Source: Cornus controversa (lineage: Eukaryota; Streptophyta; Magnoliopsida; Cornales; Cornaceae). From it: a stretch of 64,000 nucleotides of DNA. Position numbers and translations under genes: made by a program. The stretch is from NCBI GenBank assembly GCA_026545225.1, contig CM048849.1:31630336-31694335 (forward strand), read 5' to 3'. Each line of letters begins with the position of its first letter. Within the stretch, counting starts at the first letter, position 1. The notes below the pieces were generated by a model. That model saw only the letters and a program-made list of their open reading frames with translations. It was not told the origin of the DNA and made no database searches. Shown piece after piece: positions 45,177-57,589 of this stretch.

Positions 45177-45973
45177 TGTACACACAAATTTCGTGTCCGA
45201 AAACCTAGGAACGAAATTGAGTAACAAACAGTTAATTTTATTAATTCAAGAAAAAGGGGTACAATTCTCTGTGGTCGATTCTTTTACAATAAAGAATCTT
45301 CCTCTGATTCAATCTCCTTGATTTTCGGTACAAGGGCTTCGAAAGCTTGTTCTTGAACCGGTAGTGACGAGCTTTCTTCAAAACTTCAGGATTGAGGAAG
45401 GCTTGACTGGATTTTCGATCGAGGGCCGATAGAGCTTGATCTCGAACAGTGGATTGAAGGTCTTTGGAGAAGAACGGCACTTGTGTGGTGTGCTTGATGC
45501 TCTTCGTCTTCAGAACTTCGAAGGTTGAAGGTCTTTGAAGTAGAACAGCACTTGTGTGACGTGCTTGATGTTCTTCGTCTTCAGAACTTCGAGTGTTGGT
45601 TGAGGCAGAGCTTCGGCAGAGCTTTGTGTTCTCTTGAACTCTTTGTCTCTGTGCTTTTCTGTCCTTCTGTCTCCCTCCCCTGAATGTGTAGGGTGACCTT
45701 GTATTTATAGGCAAAAGGGGTGGAGGTTTATTTTGGTAACTCCCCATTAATTGTGCCAACTTCCATAAAAAGAGATTTTGCCTCCTTTTATATGGAAATA
45801 AATTAAATTTAAATTTGAATTATCACACATGTGTTTTAAAGGCTTGAACCTTCACGATTTTGACACGTGTCTGTTGTTGGGACCCACAATCGTAGACTTA
45901 AATTGATCAAAAGTGTTTGACTTATTGACCAATCGGACGGTGATTAATCCATCATAAAATTTATGTGTCTACA
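45177..45973 (-). repeat. 5' LTR of the Tat element
   Basis: 797 bp, same length as the left LTR and identical to it by eye except at 45230 (A versus T at 31563). The TATAAATA box on the minus strand is at 45702-45709 and should drive gag-pol. Confidence 0.95.
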
Positions 45974-45978
45974 GAATG
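45974..45978. repeat. Target-site duplication of Tat element, right
   Basis: GAATG, matching 31505-31509. The following ATTAAAGATAATTTT continues the sequence seen at the empty sites in units 1 and 3. Confidence 0.95.
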
Positions 45979-46787
45979 ATTAAAGATAATTTTAAATTTC
46001 AGTGATGAAGCTGTAACTAAATCAGTAACAAAATGAAACAGTGACTAAATCAGAGAATTCTAGTAATTATTAACAAATCCAATTTAATTTTGTAATTTAT
46101 GAAACACAAAGGACCTTAGTTAAAAAATTAAAATTCTTTTTAAGAAACCCAATTTTCAAAAAATTTGTTTAAGTGACAATTTATTAAAAAAGAAAGTTAA
46201 AAAAGTCTTACTGAAAACTATTTTCTAGTTTTCAAAAATTTTAATTGTTTTTCTAAGCAAACAGATCTTTAATTATTATTGTCCAGCCCAAGTGTCTGTA
46301 TAGTAAGTGGGTTAGGACCAAAAAAAAAACTGAATACTAAACCATATGAATGGGTATAAAAATTAGGAGAAAAATAAAAGGGAAAGAAAAACTAAGAAAG
46401 CAACAAACATTCAATACATTTGAATTGGGTGTTTGGGACACAATTTTCTTCTATCAGTCTTTCGGGACACAATTTCCATGTTTCCATTCATGAACTTCAA
46501 ATATTAATTAGCTGTGAAAAATCTTAGTAAACAAAGAGATAATATTATGTTATCCATAGCGAGGCTTACCAATATCACTATAATTTTGTGAGTGAGGAGT
46601 GATTGTTCTGCAAAAAAATTAAAAGAGACCTATCATAAAACAGGACACTACTTCACATAGACAAACCAGATAAAAGTAAAAAAAAAAAGCAAAAGGAAGA
46701 TATAGCAAACAATTACAGTAATAGTGGAGTTTTTACCTGTGAAAGAAGAGAACTACTCTTTCTCAAAATCACGTGACATTAACTCTT
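45979..46787. other. R2 3' flank
   Basis: Non-coding sequence closely matching 18497-19236 and 58816-59612 by eye. It keeps the roughly 70-bp segment near the stop codon that R1 lacks. Confidence 0.6.
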
Positions 46788-49556
46788 TCAGAGATGGCAG
46801 TTGAAAAGAGGAAAGAAAGTAGAGCGAGTTTCTTCATTCTCCCATTCTAACTTGTCCCGCCACTCTCTCTCACAATAAATTGATCGTAGAGTGTGTTTGC
46901 CGCTATTGGAGTCAAAAGGAAGTTTGTTAAGCTTCGGACAATAGATGACTGTAATATCGATCAGAGAGGGGAAGGACAATGGATGACTGTAGATGCTCTT
47001 TAACTCTGGTAGGTAACCTAGAGTCAACATTTGTAGCCTTGCAAATACACTCAAACTTCCTTCCCTACCAATATCATTGCTACTATTGCAATCCGCATCT
47101 TTTATTACTTCTTTCATTTCATCACACTCATCAATTGCTAATTTTCTAAGGTTTGGCACGCTAATTAGCCATGTTAGATCCTCCAAAACATTGCATTCTG
47201 AAATCGAGACTTCCTGAAGGTTATGAAAGCTTCTGCTTCCATCTATTATACTCTCAATCATATTCCACGGATTGTTGTACTTGTGAGGTACTGCAGCTCT
47301 CTCTCTTTCATCCCACCTCATCCCATCATCAATTGACAACTCCTCTAACTCATAACAATTCATAATTTGAAGAATTTCTAGTCTCTTAATGTTCTTCTGT
47401 AGAGAAGACAGTTGCAGTTGACTTGTGCCTTCGCATTGTTCTATGATTAGACCAAATATGCAACTTTGTAACTTTTGCCTACTTAATAATTTTTTTAGTG
47501 CGAGCTCACTTTTCACCATCAATCTTAAATGTTGTAGGTGATTCAAGCATTCCAATTCATCCAATAACAATTCATTACCACCAAACAATATGCTACCTTC
47601 ATCAATAACTTGCTTAGATGAAACACCAGCAGTACCAAGCATCTCCAACCTTTGTAGAATCGAAAGACTTGATATGACTCGCGGCGGGATTATATGAAGT
47701 TCATCCATATAATTCATATATAAATACTTCAACTTTACCAGTGACTTAAACTCAATTGGCAACTCATTTATCTGTGTCCACGAGAGATCAAGATGTTGCA
47801 AAGAAAGCAACTCAGAAAAGCTCGCTGGTAAAAAAGTTAAATCACAATACGACAGGTCTAAAACTTTCAGAGAACGCATAAACTGGAAGAAGCTATCAGA
47901 AATGGTCCTCAATCCATAATTACCCCTAAGATTTAAAGTCAAGAGATTGTCACATATAGGACTTCCGCTTAATTCTTCAATGGAAGTAGGCAACAAAAAT
48001 ACTCGTTCAGCCTTCTCCCACTTCGAAATAGGAGGATTTCCCCTTGCTACCAAATATTTCTCTTTCTTCCTCCCACTGTCTGAAACTATCCACAATGCCA
48101 TGTCCCGAATCACGTCATGCATATTCACAATAGAATTGGATTCTCTGCCCTCCAACAATAGACATGCAAGCTTCAACCTACCAATAATTTCATATGCTAG
48201 CTTACAAGCCTCGTCGATATTGTTATCACATTCATCATCCAGAAACCCCTCCCCAATCCAGTATTTTATGAGATCAGGAACTTCAATATCCCAATCTTCT
48301 GGATACAGAGCACAATATAGGAAGCAAATCTTAATTGTTTCATCAGGTAAGCTATCATAACTGAACTTTAAACGATGAAGCAACTCATCTTCCATACCAA
48401 GAATTTTGAATGTAGATTTCTTCAACTCGTTTATTGCAAAATTCCATTCTCGAGGAGATCTCTTGCTAGCCATGGCTCGTCCAATGGTAATCAACGCCAG
48501 TGGCAAACCGGCGCATTCTTTGCAAACATCTGGTGCGAGCTTCTCTATTTCAGGGTCAGAATTGAGGATCTCTTCTCCCACCTTCTCTTTAAACAAATCC
48601 CACGCTTGCTGCCATGCCAAGCATTCCACTTTAATCTTCTTCTTAGCTTCCATAAGACCGCACACTTCCTCAGATCGGGTGGTGAATACTACCTTGGCGG
48701 CCTTATTTTGATTGTCACCTAGAACTCCCACTTCAAGAAGATCAATTCGTTTCCATATGTCATCCAAAAGTAGCACAAATCTCTTCATTTTCAATTCCCT
48801 AAAGATGTCTTGTTTCTTATCATCTTGGCTTTTATTACTCCTCCATGTGTCTGGAAATCTTAGCTTCATCCCAATTTTATCTTGAACGCTCTCCACAGTA
48901 CTTTCATCTTTGGACACCACAACCCATATCACCTCATCGAATTTGCCACGCCACTGATCATCAGTTGCAAGCTTATTGTTGAGATTCTTCAAGAGGGTTG
49001 TCTTTCCAACGCCCCCCATTCCATATATCCCGATGATTCCCACTCCATGACCATCATCATCTGTAAGGAGTCTCAAGAGCTTATGAAAATTTGAATCCAA
49101 CCCCACAGTCCTGTCAAGTGGAATTTCCTGGGCATGTGCCGGGGCCAATGGTACAACCACAGGGATGATATTACCTTCACTCTTCATTTCAGACACAGCT
49201 TGTAATTTCTGACATATTTTCTTGCCAAGTTTATGGCTAGACAGGCAATTTCTGGGACAAATTCTGAGACACTTTTTCTGAATCTGTTCAGCACCATGTT
49301 GGAGAAGCACTTCCACTTCCCTCTCCAATTCTTCTACTCTTCCAAGCCAGTCAACAATTTGTTCAGTGCGTTTCATTAGTGGGCCCTCATCAGCTTGAAT
49401 TCTTCTGTTCACATCGTTTCTTTGGGCTCTCAATGTTCCCATTTCATTTCTCAAAGAGGTGAGAATATCTTCGAGATGGCGAATATAGTTGGTAGTGTTT
49501 CTGATGCAACCACATAACCGGCATGTAACATCCAAGATTGGGCTAACAAAGTCCAT
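46788..49556 (-). CDS. CC-NB-ARC-LRR resistance protein R2 (RPS5-like)
   Basis: 922 residues in one exon, with the same domain plan as R1: CC 1-150, P-loop 179-187, kinase-2 259-268, GLPLAL 350-355, MHD 479-481, then LRR to about 905. Compared with R1 the first 519 residues differ at only two positions (P386L and D474N). The LRR differs at about 45 positions plus one inserted residue, many of them in the exposed part of the repeats (for example SGTLINELP versus SWTQINELP). The start is the same GCCATGG ATG. The W-box core and the GA-rich upstream repeats of R1 are conserved (offset 27539). The tail ends FPLFNCHL. All nucleotide-binding motifs are intact, so it is likely functional. The young Tat element begins 810 bp beyond the stop codon and could affect its 3' processing or silencing. 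Confidence 0.93.
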   Translation of the reverse strand: MDFVSPILDVTCRLCGCIRNTTNYIRHLEDILTSLRNEMGTLRAQRNDVNRRIQADEGPLMKRTEQIVDWLGRVEELEREVEVLLQHGAEQIQKKCLRICPRNCLSSHKLGKKICQKLQAVSEMKSEGNIIPVVVPLAPAHAQEIPLDRTVGLDSNFHKLLRLLTDDDGHGVGIIGIYGMGGVGKTTLLKNLNNKLATDDQWRGKFDEVIWVVVSKDESTVESVQDKIGMKLRFPDTWRSNKSQDDKKQDIFRELKMKRFVLLLDDIWKRIDLLEVGVLGDNQNKAAKVVFTTRSEEVCGLMEAKKKIKVECLAWQQAWDLFKEKVGEEILNSDPEIEKLAPDVCKECAGLPLALITIGRAMASKRSPREWNFAINELKKSTFKILGMEDELLHRLKFSYDSLPDETIKICFLYCALYPEDWDIEVPDLIKYWIGEGFLDDECDNNIDEACKLAYEIIGRLKLACLLLEGRESNSIVNMHDVIRDMALWIVSDSGRKKEKYLVARGNPPISKWEKAERVFLLPTSIEELSGSPICDNLLTLNLRGNYGLRTISDSFFQFMRSLKVLDLSYCDLTFLPASFSELLSLQHLDLSWTQINELPIEFKSLVKLKYLYMNYMDELHIIPPRVISSLSILQRLEMLGTAGVSSKQVIDEGSILFGGNELLLDELECLNHLQHLRLMVKSELALKKLLSRQKLQSCIFGLIIEQCEGTSQLQLSSLQKNIKRLEILQIMNCYELEELSIDDGMRWDERERAAVPHKYNNPWNMIESIIDGSRSFHNLQEVSISECNVLEDLTWLISVPNLRKLAIDECDEMKEVIKDADCNSSNDIGREGSLSVFARLQMLTLGYLPELKSIYSHPLSFPSLIDITVIYCPKLNKLPFDSNSGKHTLRSIYCEREWRDKLEWENEETRSTFFPLFNCHL

Positions 49557-50383
49557 GGCTAGCTCTCAACAGCCTAATTAATGAAGCACGTACAATTACA
49601 AGACTTCAAGGAAATGGGAGAAAAAGACTGAAAAGAAAAGAAAAGATCAATCTAGCTAAAGAATCAAATATAATTTACATGCATATGAGCTGCTTGTTAT
49701 TAATTTTAATATTGGTCATGTACAAAAAGTGTGAAAACTATATGGGCTATGAATATAAGGTAGTCCTTGAACGCAAGTTCCTAGTGATAAACTCGTTGAC
49801 TAACTTTGAAATTATGTCTTCAGATTATTTCTGTAGAATTTCTTATTTTATTTTTTAAAATAAAATAAAATAATAATTTGTTTACTATGAAAGTAGTTTA
49901 GTTTGTCCTTTTGTTTTACCTGTGCAAGAGTATTTAATTTAACCCTATCAAATCTCAATTTCTAATAGTCTAGACTACTAATTCAAGGCTTGAATGGACG
50001 GAAAGAGATTTTTAGACAGAATTAGCAGGATTATTTGATCGAAGAGAGTTTTAGACAGAATTATGCTAACAAATGATGAATAACAGGAAGATTTGCAAAG
50101 ATCTATAAATTTTTAGAGTTAATAAAGAAAAAATTTCAGAAATCAAGTGTCTTACCGGAAATAAATCTGTGTAGGTTTTTTTTTTTGGTAAATAATCTGT
50201 GTGGCTTTTGCCTAGAAGAATCAAAGTATTGCTTTCGCCAGAGAGGAATGGGTCGACTGTAACTATAGAGATCGAGAGAGATATCAAAGTATTGCTTTCA
50301 CCGGAGAGAAATGGGTCGACTGTAACTATAGAGACAGAGAGAACCATTTATTGCTTTCATCGAGAGGAATGGTTGAGTGTATT

Positions 50384-50425
<42 letters not shown>

Positions 50426-50554
50426 TTCAGTGGTATTTAGGTAAATGAGCCGTTATTCTAAAGAATGTTGCTTTGAGAGGGAATGGATCGACTATAACTT
50501 CAGAGATAGAGATAGAATCATTTATTGCTTTCATCGAGAGGAATGGTGGAGTGT

Positions 50555-50585
<31 letters not shown>

Positions 50586-50948
50586 TTCCTTTTCAGTGGT
50601 ATTTAGGAAAATGAGCCGTTATATGCCTGTATTAAATTGGCTACTCAATTAACTTCCAAAAAATGTAAAAAGACTAATTTTTTAAACCCCAAGATTAATG
50701 TTTTAATTATTTTTAAATGTTAGATTGAATTTTTTGTTTTTATTATACTAAAGTTTTATATTATATAAATATATGGAGAGAGAGAAAATGTTGGGGTCGA
50801 GTGAAAAAACGAATTAAAGACCCGATTTAGAAATGAGTATTGAAGACCCAATTTAGGAGGAAGATAAAACTGGCAGGGCCTAAGGAAAGTGACAATACAT
50901 GCATGTTCTCTTCACAAAGTACTAATATATATATATAATTTTTCAATA
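49557..50948 (-). promoter_or_regulatory. R2 upstream region with GA-rich repeated module
   Basis: Almost identical to the R1 upstream region, with only a few changes seen by eye. The five GA-ended modules lie at about 50227-50585 and the W-box core at 49796-49800. A short deletion near 50800 (AGTGAAAAAAC versus AGTGAGCTGGGAAAAC) separates the copies. Confidence 0.45.
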
Positions 50949-51820
50949 TCTATCCTACTATTAAAAGTAGAAAGGAATTTTTTAGTTTGAGTACACTATT
51001 TTTTTATTTTTAAATTAAAAAAAATAAAATTACCCAACCAAAACTCTTTTTCTAACTTTATAACCCACAAATCCTAAACACCTAAAATCACTTTTTCACA
51101 CGGCTACCACTCTATTACTTTTTTATTTCTAAATTTAAAAATAAAATTATTCAAGCAAAACCCTTTTTCTAAACAAAAACTTTTCTTTTTATTTCTAAAT
51201 TTATAACCCGCAAAATCCTAAACACATAAAATCACTCTTCCTCTCTGTTACGACTCTCCATTATTTTTTTATTTTTAAATTAAAAAAATAGAATTACCCA
51301 AGCAAAACCATTTCCCAAGCAAAATCCTTTCTTTTTATTTCTAAATTTATAACCCGCAAAATCCTAAACACTTAAAATCACTCTTCCTCTCGGCTACAGC
51401 TCTCCATTATTTTTCATTTTTAAATTAAAAACGACTCTCATCTTCCTCTCGACTCTCATCAACACGACTCTCAGCTTCCCCTCGGATCTCATCAGCACGA
51501 CTCTCAGCTTCCTCTCAGATCTCATCAACAACCATTCGATTCGATTTCGTCTCAGCTTACATGTGAGTTCTTTTCTTTTTATCTTCTTAATGGTCGTCTC
51601 ATGAGTATGCACTAATTTTTAAAGTAGTTAAATTTATGTTACAGCTCTTTGCCCTTTGTTTTTGGAAGACAATGAAGCTATATATAATATGCATCCAAGT
51701 TCTATTCTTCTTCGTGCTTCTTTTTTTCTTATCAAAGTAGTTAAATTTGTGTTACTGTTCTTTGTCCTCTGATTTTGGAATTTTGAATTTGTGGAAAGAC
51801 AATGAAGTTATATATAATAT
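50949..51820 (+). mobile_element. Helitron-like 5' end with promoter-like module (copy 3)
   Basis: Paralogue of 23415-24219, again starting TCTATCCTACTATTAAAAGT after an A. It carries the three roughly 125-bp repeats and the CT-rich leader with the GTGAGT donor near 51563. It was duplicated with the unit and is not an independent insertion. Class and right boundary are uncertain. Confidence 0.3.
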
Positions 51821-53310
51821 TCATCTCTTTGCCCTCTGTTTTTGATCAGGATTATGTGGATCAACAAAACCCTTAGGTTGAGCTATATACACTTTTTCTT
51901 GCAAAATTCTATTTAGAAAAATATTTTTAACATCCATTTGAAACAATTTAAATTTAAAGTGACATGCAAGAGCAAGAAGAAGACGAATATACTCAAGTCT
52001 AGCAATCAGAACTTTGAAGAGATTCATCAACATTCTTAGGTTCAAACTGAGTCATATGACATGAGTGTCCTATACTATCTCGGACTCTACTCCTAGTATT
52101 TCTTTCCTCCCATGGCCCTATCACATTGGTCAATGGATGATTACAACAAACCCTAGAACTTCCAGACATTGGGACTTCCTCATGTGGTGTAGGATTTCTA
52201 TATGTGCATGTGTATCATCAATTACTTTCACAATTTCATTATCACCTACATGCTCATCTACATCCTCAATCTCTTCCTCACTTTCTTTCTCAACATCTCT
52301 CTCACTAGGTTCACCATCAGGTAACCCTAAGGTGTTTATACCTTCTTCTTCCTCAGGTTGATCATGTATCTCTTTCGGCCTTGAGTCTCAATCACAATAT
52401 TAATAGACTTCATTATAACTTTAGTGCGACGGTTATACACCGTATATGCCCGACTGTTCAAAGCATACCTCAAAAAGTATCCTTCATCACTTCTAGAGTC
52501 AAATTTTCTTAAATTTTTCCTATCTCTAAGGATATAACATTTACTCCCAAAGACTCTAAAGTGTTTAATATTGGGCGTCTTTCCATACCACAATTCATAT
52601 ACAGTCTTTTCAGTTCCAGGCCCAAGGTACACCCTGTTTAAAACACGACAAGCAGTACTAACAGCTTCAGCCCAAAAATGTTTAGCTAACTTACTTTCAT
52701 GAAGCATAGTACGTGTCATATCTGCAATTGTCCTATTCTTTCTTTCAGCTACACCATTCTGCTGAGCTGTTTTAGGTGCAAAAAATTCATGACTTATGCC
52801 AAGATTATCACAATATTCAATGTAAGGTCTAGGTTCAAACTTACCTCCCCTATCACTCCTAACACGAGTTATTACATATCATTTCTCATTCTGGATCATT
52901 TGGCAAATTAACCTGAAGAACACAAAAATATTATATTTTTCTCTCAAGAAAGTAATAAAAGTAAATCTAGAGAAATCATCAACCATTACAAGTATATACT
53001 TTTTACCACTTGTGCTTTGAGTTCTTATTGGACCCATTAAATCCATATGAATCAGTTCCAATGGTCTTGAAGTGACTTGATGCTTAAGTCTCTTATATGA
53101 CACTTTAGTTTGCTTACCTAATTGATATGGTCCACATACCTCATCTGTTGGACTTTTCAATTTAGGCAAACCTCGAACTCGTTCATGATTAGACAAACTT
53201 ATCAAATCATTGTAATTCACATGACCAAGTCTCCTATGCCACAAAATAACTTCATTAGTCACAGCAGAAAAACACATATGTGAAGGATTTGAAAATATCA
53301 CATAACAATT
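51821..53310 (-). pseudogene. Ty1/copia pol remnant, unit 2
   Basis: The same broken copia fragments as unit 1: pre-integrase and integrase start (52879-53301), integrase core region (52336-52719 and up to about 52850) and RT start (51821-52045, breaking off after QPKGFVDP). The frame here continues past the unit-1 break near 52480 but is interrupted elsewhere. Shared breakpoints show that the decay and truncation predate the duplication. Confidence 0.85.
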
Positions 53311-54067
53311 TTTAGGAGTTCAAAACACTTTAACCTTATTCCTTACTCGTCAATACCCAACGATTCAACTATATAATTACTTGGACCCAACACATTGTAA
53401 GAGAAACACTAATCAAAGAAAAATATCCGATCGGACCATTTTTTCTATTAGACGTACAAACTGTCACCTGTCCATTGACTCAGAAGGAATTAAATCAATT
53501 CTAAGCATTCATCCCATTATGTCAGCAGTACAATTAAGACATACCCTATCTAAAAATCATGATATCACAGTACTACCAATAGTCGTACTCAATTGACTAA
53601 CCTCTAGTCCCCAACACCCGTGCAATGATATAGGTCAATGTTAATAAGTTATCACATGCTATGTAATCAACATGATCAACTAACTACATAACATAACAAT
53701 ATGTTATCATTTCGCAAGTAACACATAAGCATGCTTCTTAATACACATTTAACTACATAAACATGTTCTCAAATCAACACATAACACATATCGCATGTTA
53801 TCAACTAAGTATTTTTCTATTTCAAAACATAACATATAACGGATAACATGTTGTTATAAAGTAAACACTTAACATTTTTATCATGTAAGCACATTTCACA
53901 TGCACATAAGCTCGTATATCAACTATGTCATGTCTACACGCGTTTTTAGGTTATCAAACTCAAAGTTCTAACCTATCTGAAACTACATGTGATACAACCC
54001 TTACCCGTCATCCCTAGGTATTCAACCTAGTTAAGCTCTTATAACAAGCTATGTTCTGATACCAATC
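53311..54067. other. Non-coding stretch between copia remnant and LTR; MITE-free site
   Basis: Matches 25800-26749 by eye but lacks the MITE: CAACTAAGTATTT at about 53808-53820 is the empty site. The primer-binding site TGGTATCAGAAC (minus strand) lies at 54053-54064. Confidence 0.6.
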
Positions 54068-57000
54068 TGTCACGCCCTAATTTTCGTCACCAACAAATCG
54101 AAGGTGAACCTGTCCATTAAGCCCAAATGGACCTATTTACTCTCAAATATTACAAAATTTTAACTCTATTCTTACACATAAATGTTCACAAACTCCTCCT
54201 TAACCAAATATAATGGACCCTACATCAAGCCACATCTCCATAATGAAAATTTCATTTATTCACACACATGAGTCACTCAATTTTGGGACCCAACTCCTGT
54301 GATTGGAATTTGCTACTAAGACCAATACCGTTGGATAGAGAATTTAAAAATACTCAATTTAAAAAAAAATCACACTCAATTCCGATATAAAACGAAGAAA
54401 TTACACCTGTTTGAAATTTGGGTGCAAATGAAATTCTCCAGGATTCCTTCAGTTGGCTGGAGGGTAGTTTCATCTAGCTGAAAGTTCTCTTTCAGCCGAA
54501 TGAAACCCTCCTTTAGCTTTCTAAAACCAAGTACGTATTTGCAAACATTCGAGATCTTGCACTTTCAGTCGACTACTGTAGAACCTAGGCGACCGAAAGT
54601 GCCCAGAGGATTAAAACTTGTATTTTTCAAGCCCAAATGTATTCCACCACTATACCAATTCATAATCAAACTTGAAACATTATTAAAACCTATTCAAAAA
54701 GGAAAAAATATGTATATCCCTCTTATTAATTCAAAGTAGACACTTTTGGATGTGTGTCCCCCCAATGGCCATTCTAATGCCTTAAATTTTCAACCAAGGG
54801 CATTCATACATTCCATATAATTAACCTTTAAATCATAAACATTCTTGGACATTATTGAAAATACCATCATCATTTGCAACATCATGCATTTACCATACTC
54901 AAAACATACATATAGAGGATGAAATCATCAAACACAATTACAACATGTTTTTGAAATATAAAAGCAACACATTAAAGTCTATGTTTCCATACATATATTA
55001 AATGCACTAAGTCCACATCCCGGACGTGCCAAATAGCAAAAATAACTAAAAAAAGAGTTCGATGACTCCCAATCCATCTCATAGTCACTCACAATCAACC
55101 ACTTCCTTGCCAAGTCCTGAAAATGTTAATGTAGGGGATGAGTAAGTTCAACGGCTCAAAATAATATGTTGTGCAATCCATTCAAGTTCACATTTCATAT
55201 AATCGCATAAAGGCAATTCCAATGCATAGCCTAACTATGTGTCATGTTTCCTAGAATTCTAGTCAAACTACATCGTCTATTTTCATAGCATACTCATCAC
55301 ATATATTTGACAATCACACAATTCATCACATGCTTCATTACATAATCCATCATATCTATAACATATGATTTAATCGAATTTATCCACAATTCCTCTTAAT
55401 TCACAAAAGTCACATTAATTAATTCACATAAAACTCAACACAAAGTCGCATTGCTCAAAAAATTAAACTCACATTCACACATACAAGCTTATCACGTTTC
55501 TCACATACATACGTACATAACGATGCATTGCACCCAATACATATCCTATGTCCATTCTTGCATGTCATGTAATAAATCATAATGGCACATGTATACATTC
55601 CAATTCTAAAGTTATGTTTTTTAATAAATTCATCAAAATTTCACATATGCAAGACAAACCCCCATTTACACATTTAATCAATTCATACATTAACATTTAT
55701 CAACCACTTCCAATTCAAAGAAACATTCATCAACAATCTAATGCAATAATGCATCTCCATAATCTTATATCATCATATATAGTATGAGTACATCTAGAAG
55801 GAACCACCTTAGCCAAGTTCTAGGCTTTGCACCCTAGGGCTCCGGGCCCTTATTGTTTTTCAGCCTCCTCCCAAAATCAACAACCAATCATATAAGGTTC
55901 AAGTATGACAACACATATTATTCCAATCGGATCCTAAGCCACTTGATTTTCATGCTAAAACATATTCATTTCATGTATATAACAATGAAACAATTCCACA
56001 ACTCCAAGCACATCATAAGTCAATTGATTTCTTGCTAAAATATATATTTTCATGCATATCACAATGCAATATCAATTCTTTTACAAGGCATTCAAAATGC
56101 AATTGTTATATAATAGATCATTCTCATGCATTTTGTCAAACATGTAAAACGCAACATGTATAACATTGTCTCCACAACTATAAATCATATTAATATGCAA
56201 CATATATCCACAATTGCAAGCACATAAGGTATGCATACACAATTTATATCATAGCTCACTTTGATACATGTTTCAACACACTTGTATTCAACAATATCAT
56301 CAAAACATATACATATACATCAATGTATATAACTATCACCATAATTAACATGCGGAGACTAATATTAACAAGATTAAGCATAAATAAAGATGCAAGATCA
56401 ATTTAAAACCACATCAATTCCTAAGGAATCGATGATAAGGTGGAAAGAACACCCCTACCTAAATTCCAAGCCAAATTCTAAAAAAATTTCAAATCACCAA
56501 AAACTCGAACTGCTCCGAATTCGATTCTCGAACCTTAGACGGGTAGATAGTAGAGAGGAGAACAACTCTCTCTTCTTGAGCTACCCCCAATTCCAAACTC
56601 TAGTTTGGCCCAAATCTTCAACCTTCACCAAATGGAGTTTTGAACGGATTTATTCGAAGAGAATGGTGAGGAGAAGACTTTTTCCTCTTGGATCAATCTT
56701 CAATTCTCTTTTTAATCCATTTTAATCTTAGAGAAAAGTTGAGATGAAGTTGTAGTGAAAGGGAGATGAGAGATATGAGAGAAAATCAGATTTTTGTGTG
56801 AATTAATTGACTTAATTAATTCTCTTTATAATTTCTCTCTTTACAACTAAGTCCCTCTCTTTCTTTTAATTAGCTCCTTGTTACTACTAACTCTCTACTA
56901 ATCACATACTAACATTATCTCTTCCCAACTTATTTTTTAAACTCCTAAATTATTCACTTAAGCCCTTATGTTCAATCCCTAGACTTATGAAACTCTCACT

Positions 57001-57160
57001 GGTCATCCGACTCGTCCCGGTTCCCACACCCGAACTTAAAATTTTCTGAAAAGGTCCCACCGTACACAAAACAGATTTTTAAATCAATTTCTCATCTCTT
57101 ATCACAACTAAAATATAATTAATTGTAATTAAAATCAAAATAAATTTCAAAGGCTTTACA
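54068..57160 (-). mobile_element. Long LTR (3093 bp), copy in unit 2/3
   Basis: TGTCACGCCC to GGCTTTACA, exactly the same length as 26750-29842 and followed by the same CGTTA (57161-57165). A primer-binding site abuts its left end. Orientation minus. Confidence 0.6.
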
Positions 57161-57554
57161 CGTTACACCACCCAAATCATAAATCTGGAAAGAAGAGGAG
57201 GCAATATGTATTGCCATTACTTATAGGAAAAAATAAAAATTAAAAATAACATGTCTCGCTATCTTGGTCATTATTTTTTATTTTTTATTTTCATTCAGTC
57301 GATTTTTTACCAATTAAACTAGAAAGGAAAATTAGAAATCCTTACTTGAAAAAAAAATACCTTATCATATAGGAAATTAACTTCCTTTAGAAGAATTTAG
57401 TAAACTAGGACGTATATGTAATATACCGACTCTAGATAGAAACTACGAAGTCGGTTATTTAAGCATCCTTATTTATTCTCCTCTCTCCTTTCTTGTGTTG
57501 GAAACCTGCCCTAATGCAATCGTCCTACTGACTCTAGATATATGGAAACTGCAG

Positions 57555-57589
<35 letters not shown>

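Larger units (their letters stand above)
31510..45973 (-). mobile_element. Complete Ty3/gypsy (Tat lineage) LTR retrotransposon
   Basis: A 14464-bp element in minus orientation. It has 797-bp LTRs at both ends, a 5-bp duplication outside, a primer-binding site next to the right LTR and a purine tract next to the left LTR. It encodes one uninterrupted Gag-Pol with two RNase H domains and carries an antisense PMD gene near its 3' end. The dual RNase H, the DGGS protease motif and the extra ORF are all known for the Tat group. One base differs between the LTRs by eye (31563 versus 45230), so the insertion is very recent. It lies in unit 2 of the resistance cluster, about 0.8 kb past the stop codon of R2. 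Confidence 0.95.
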
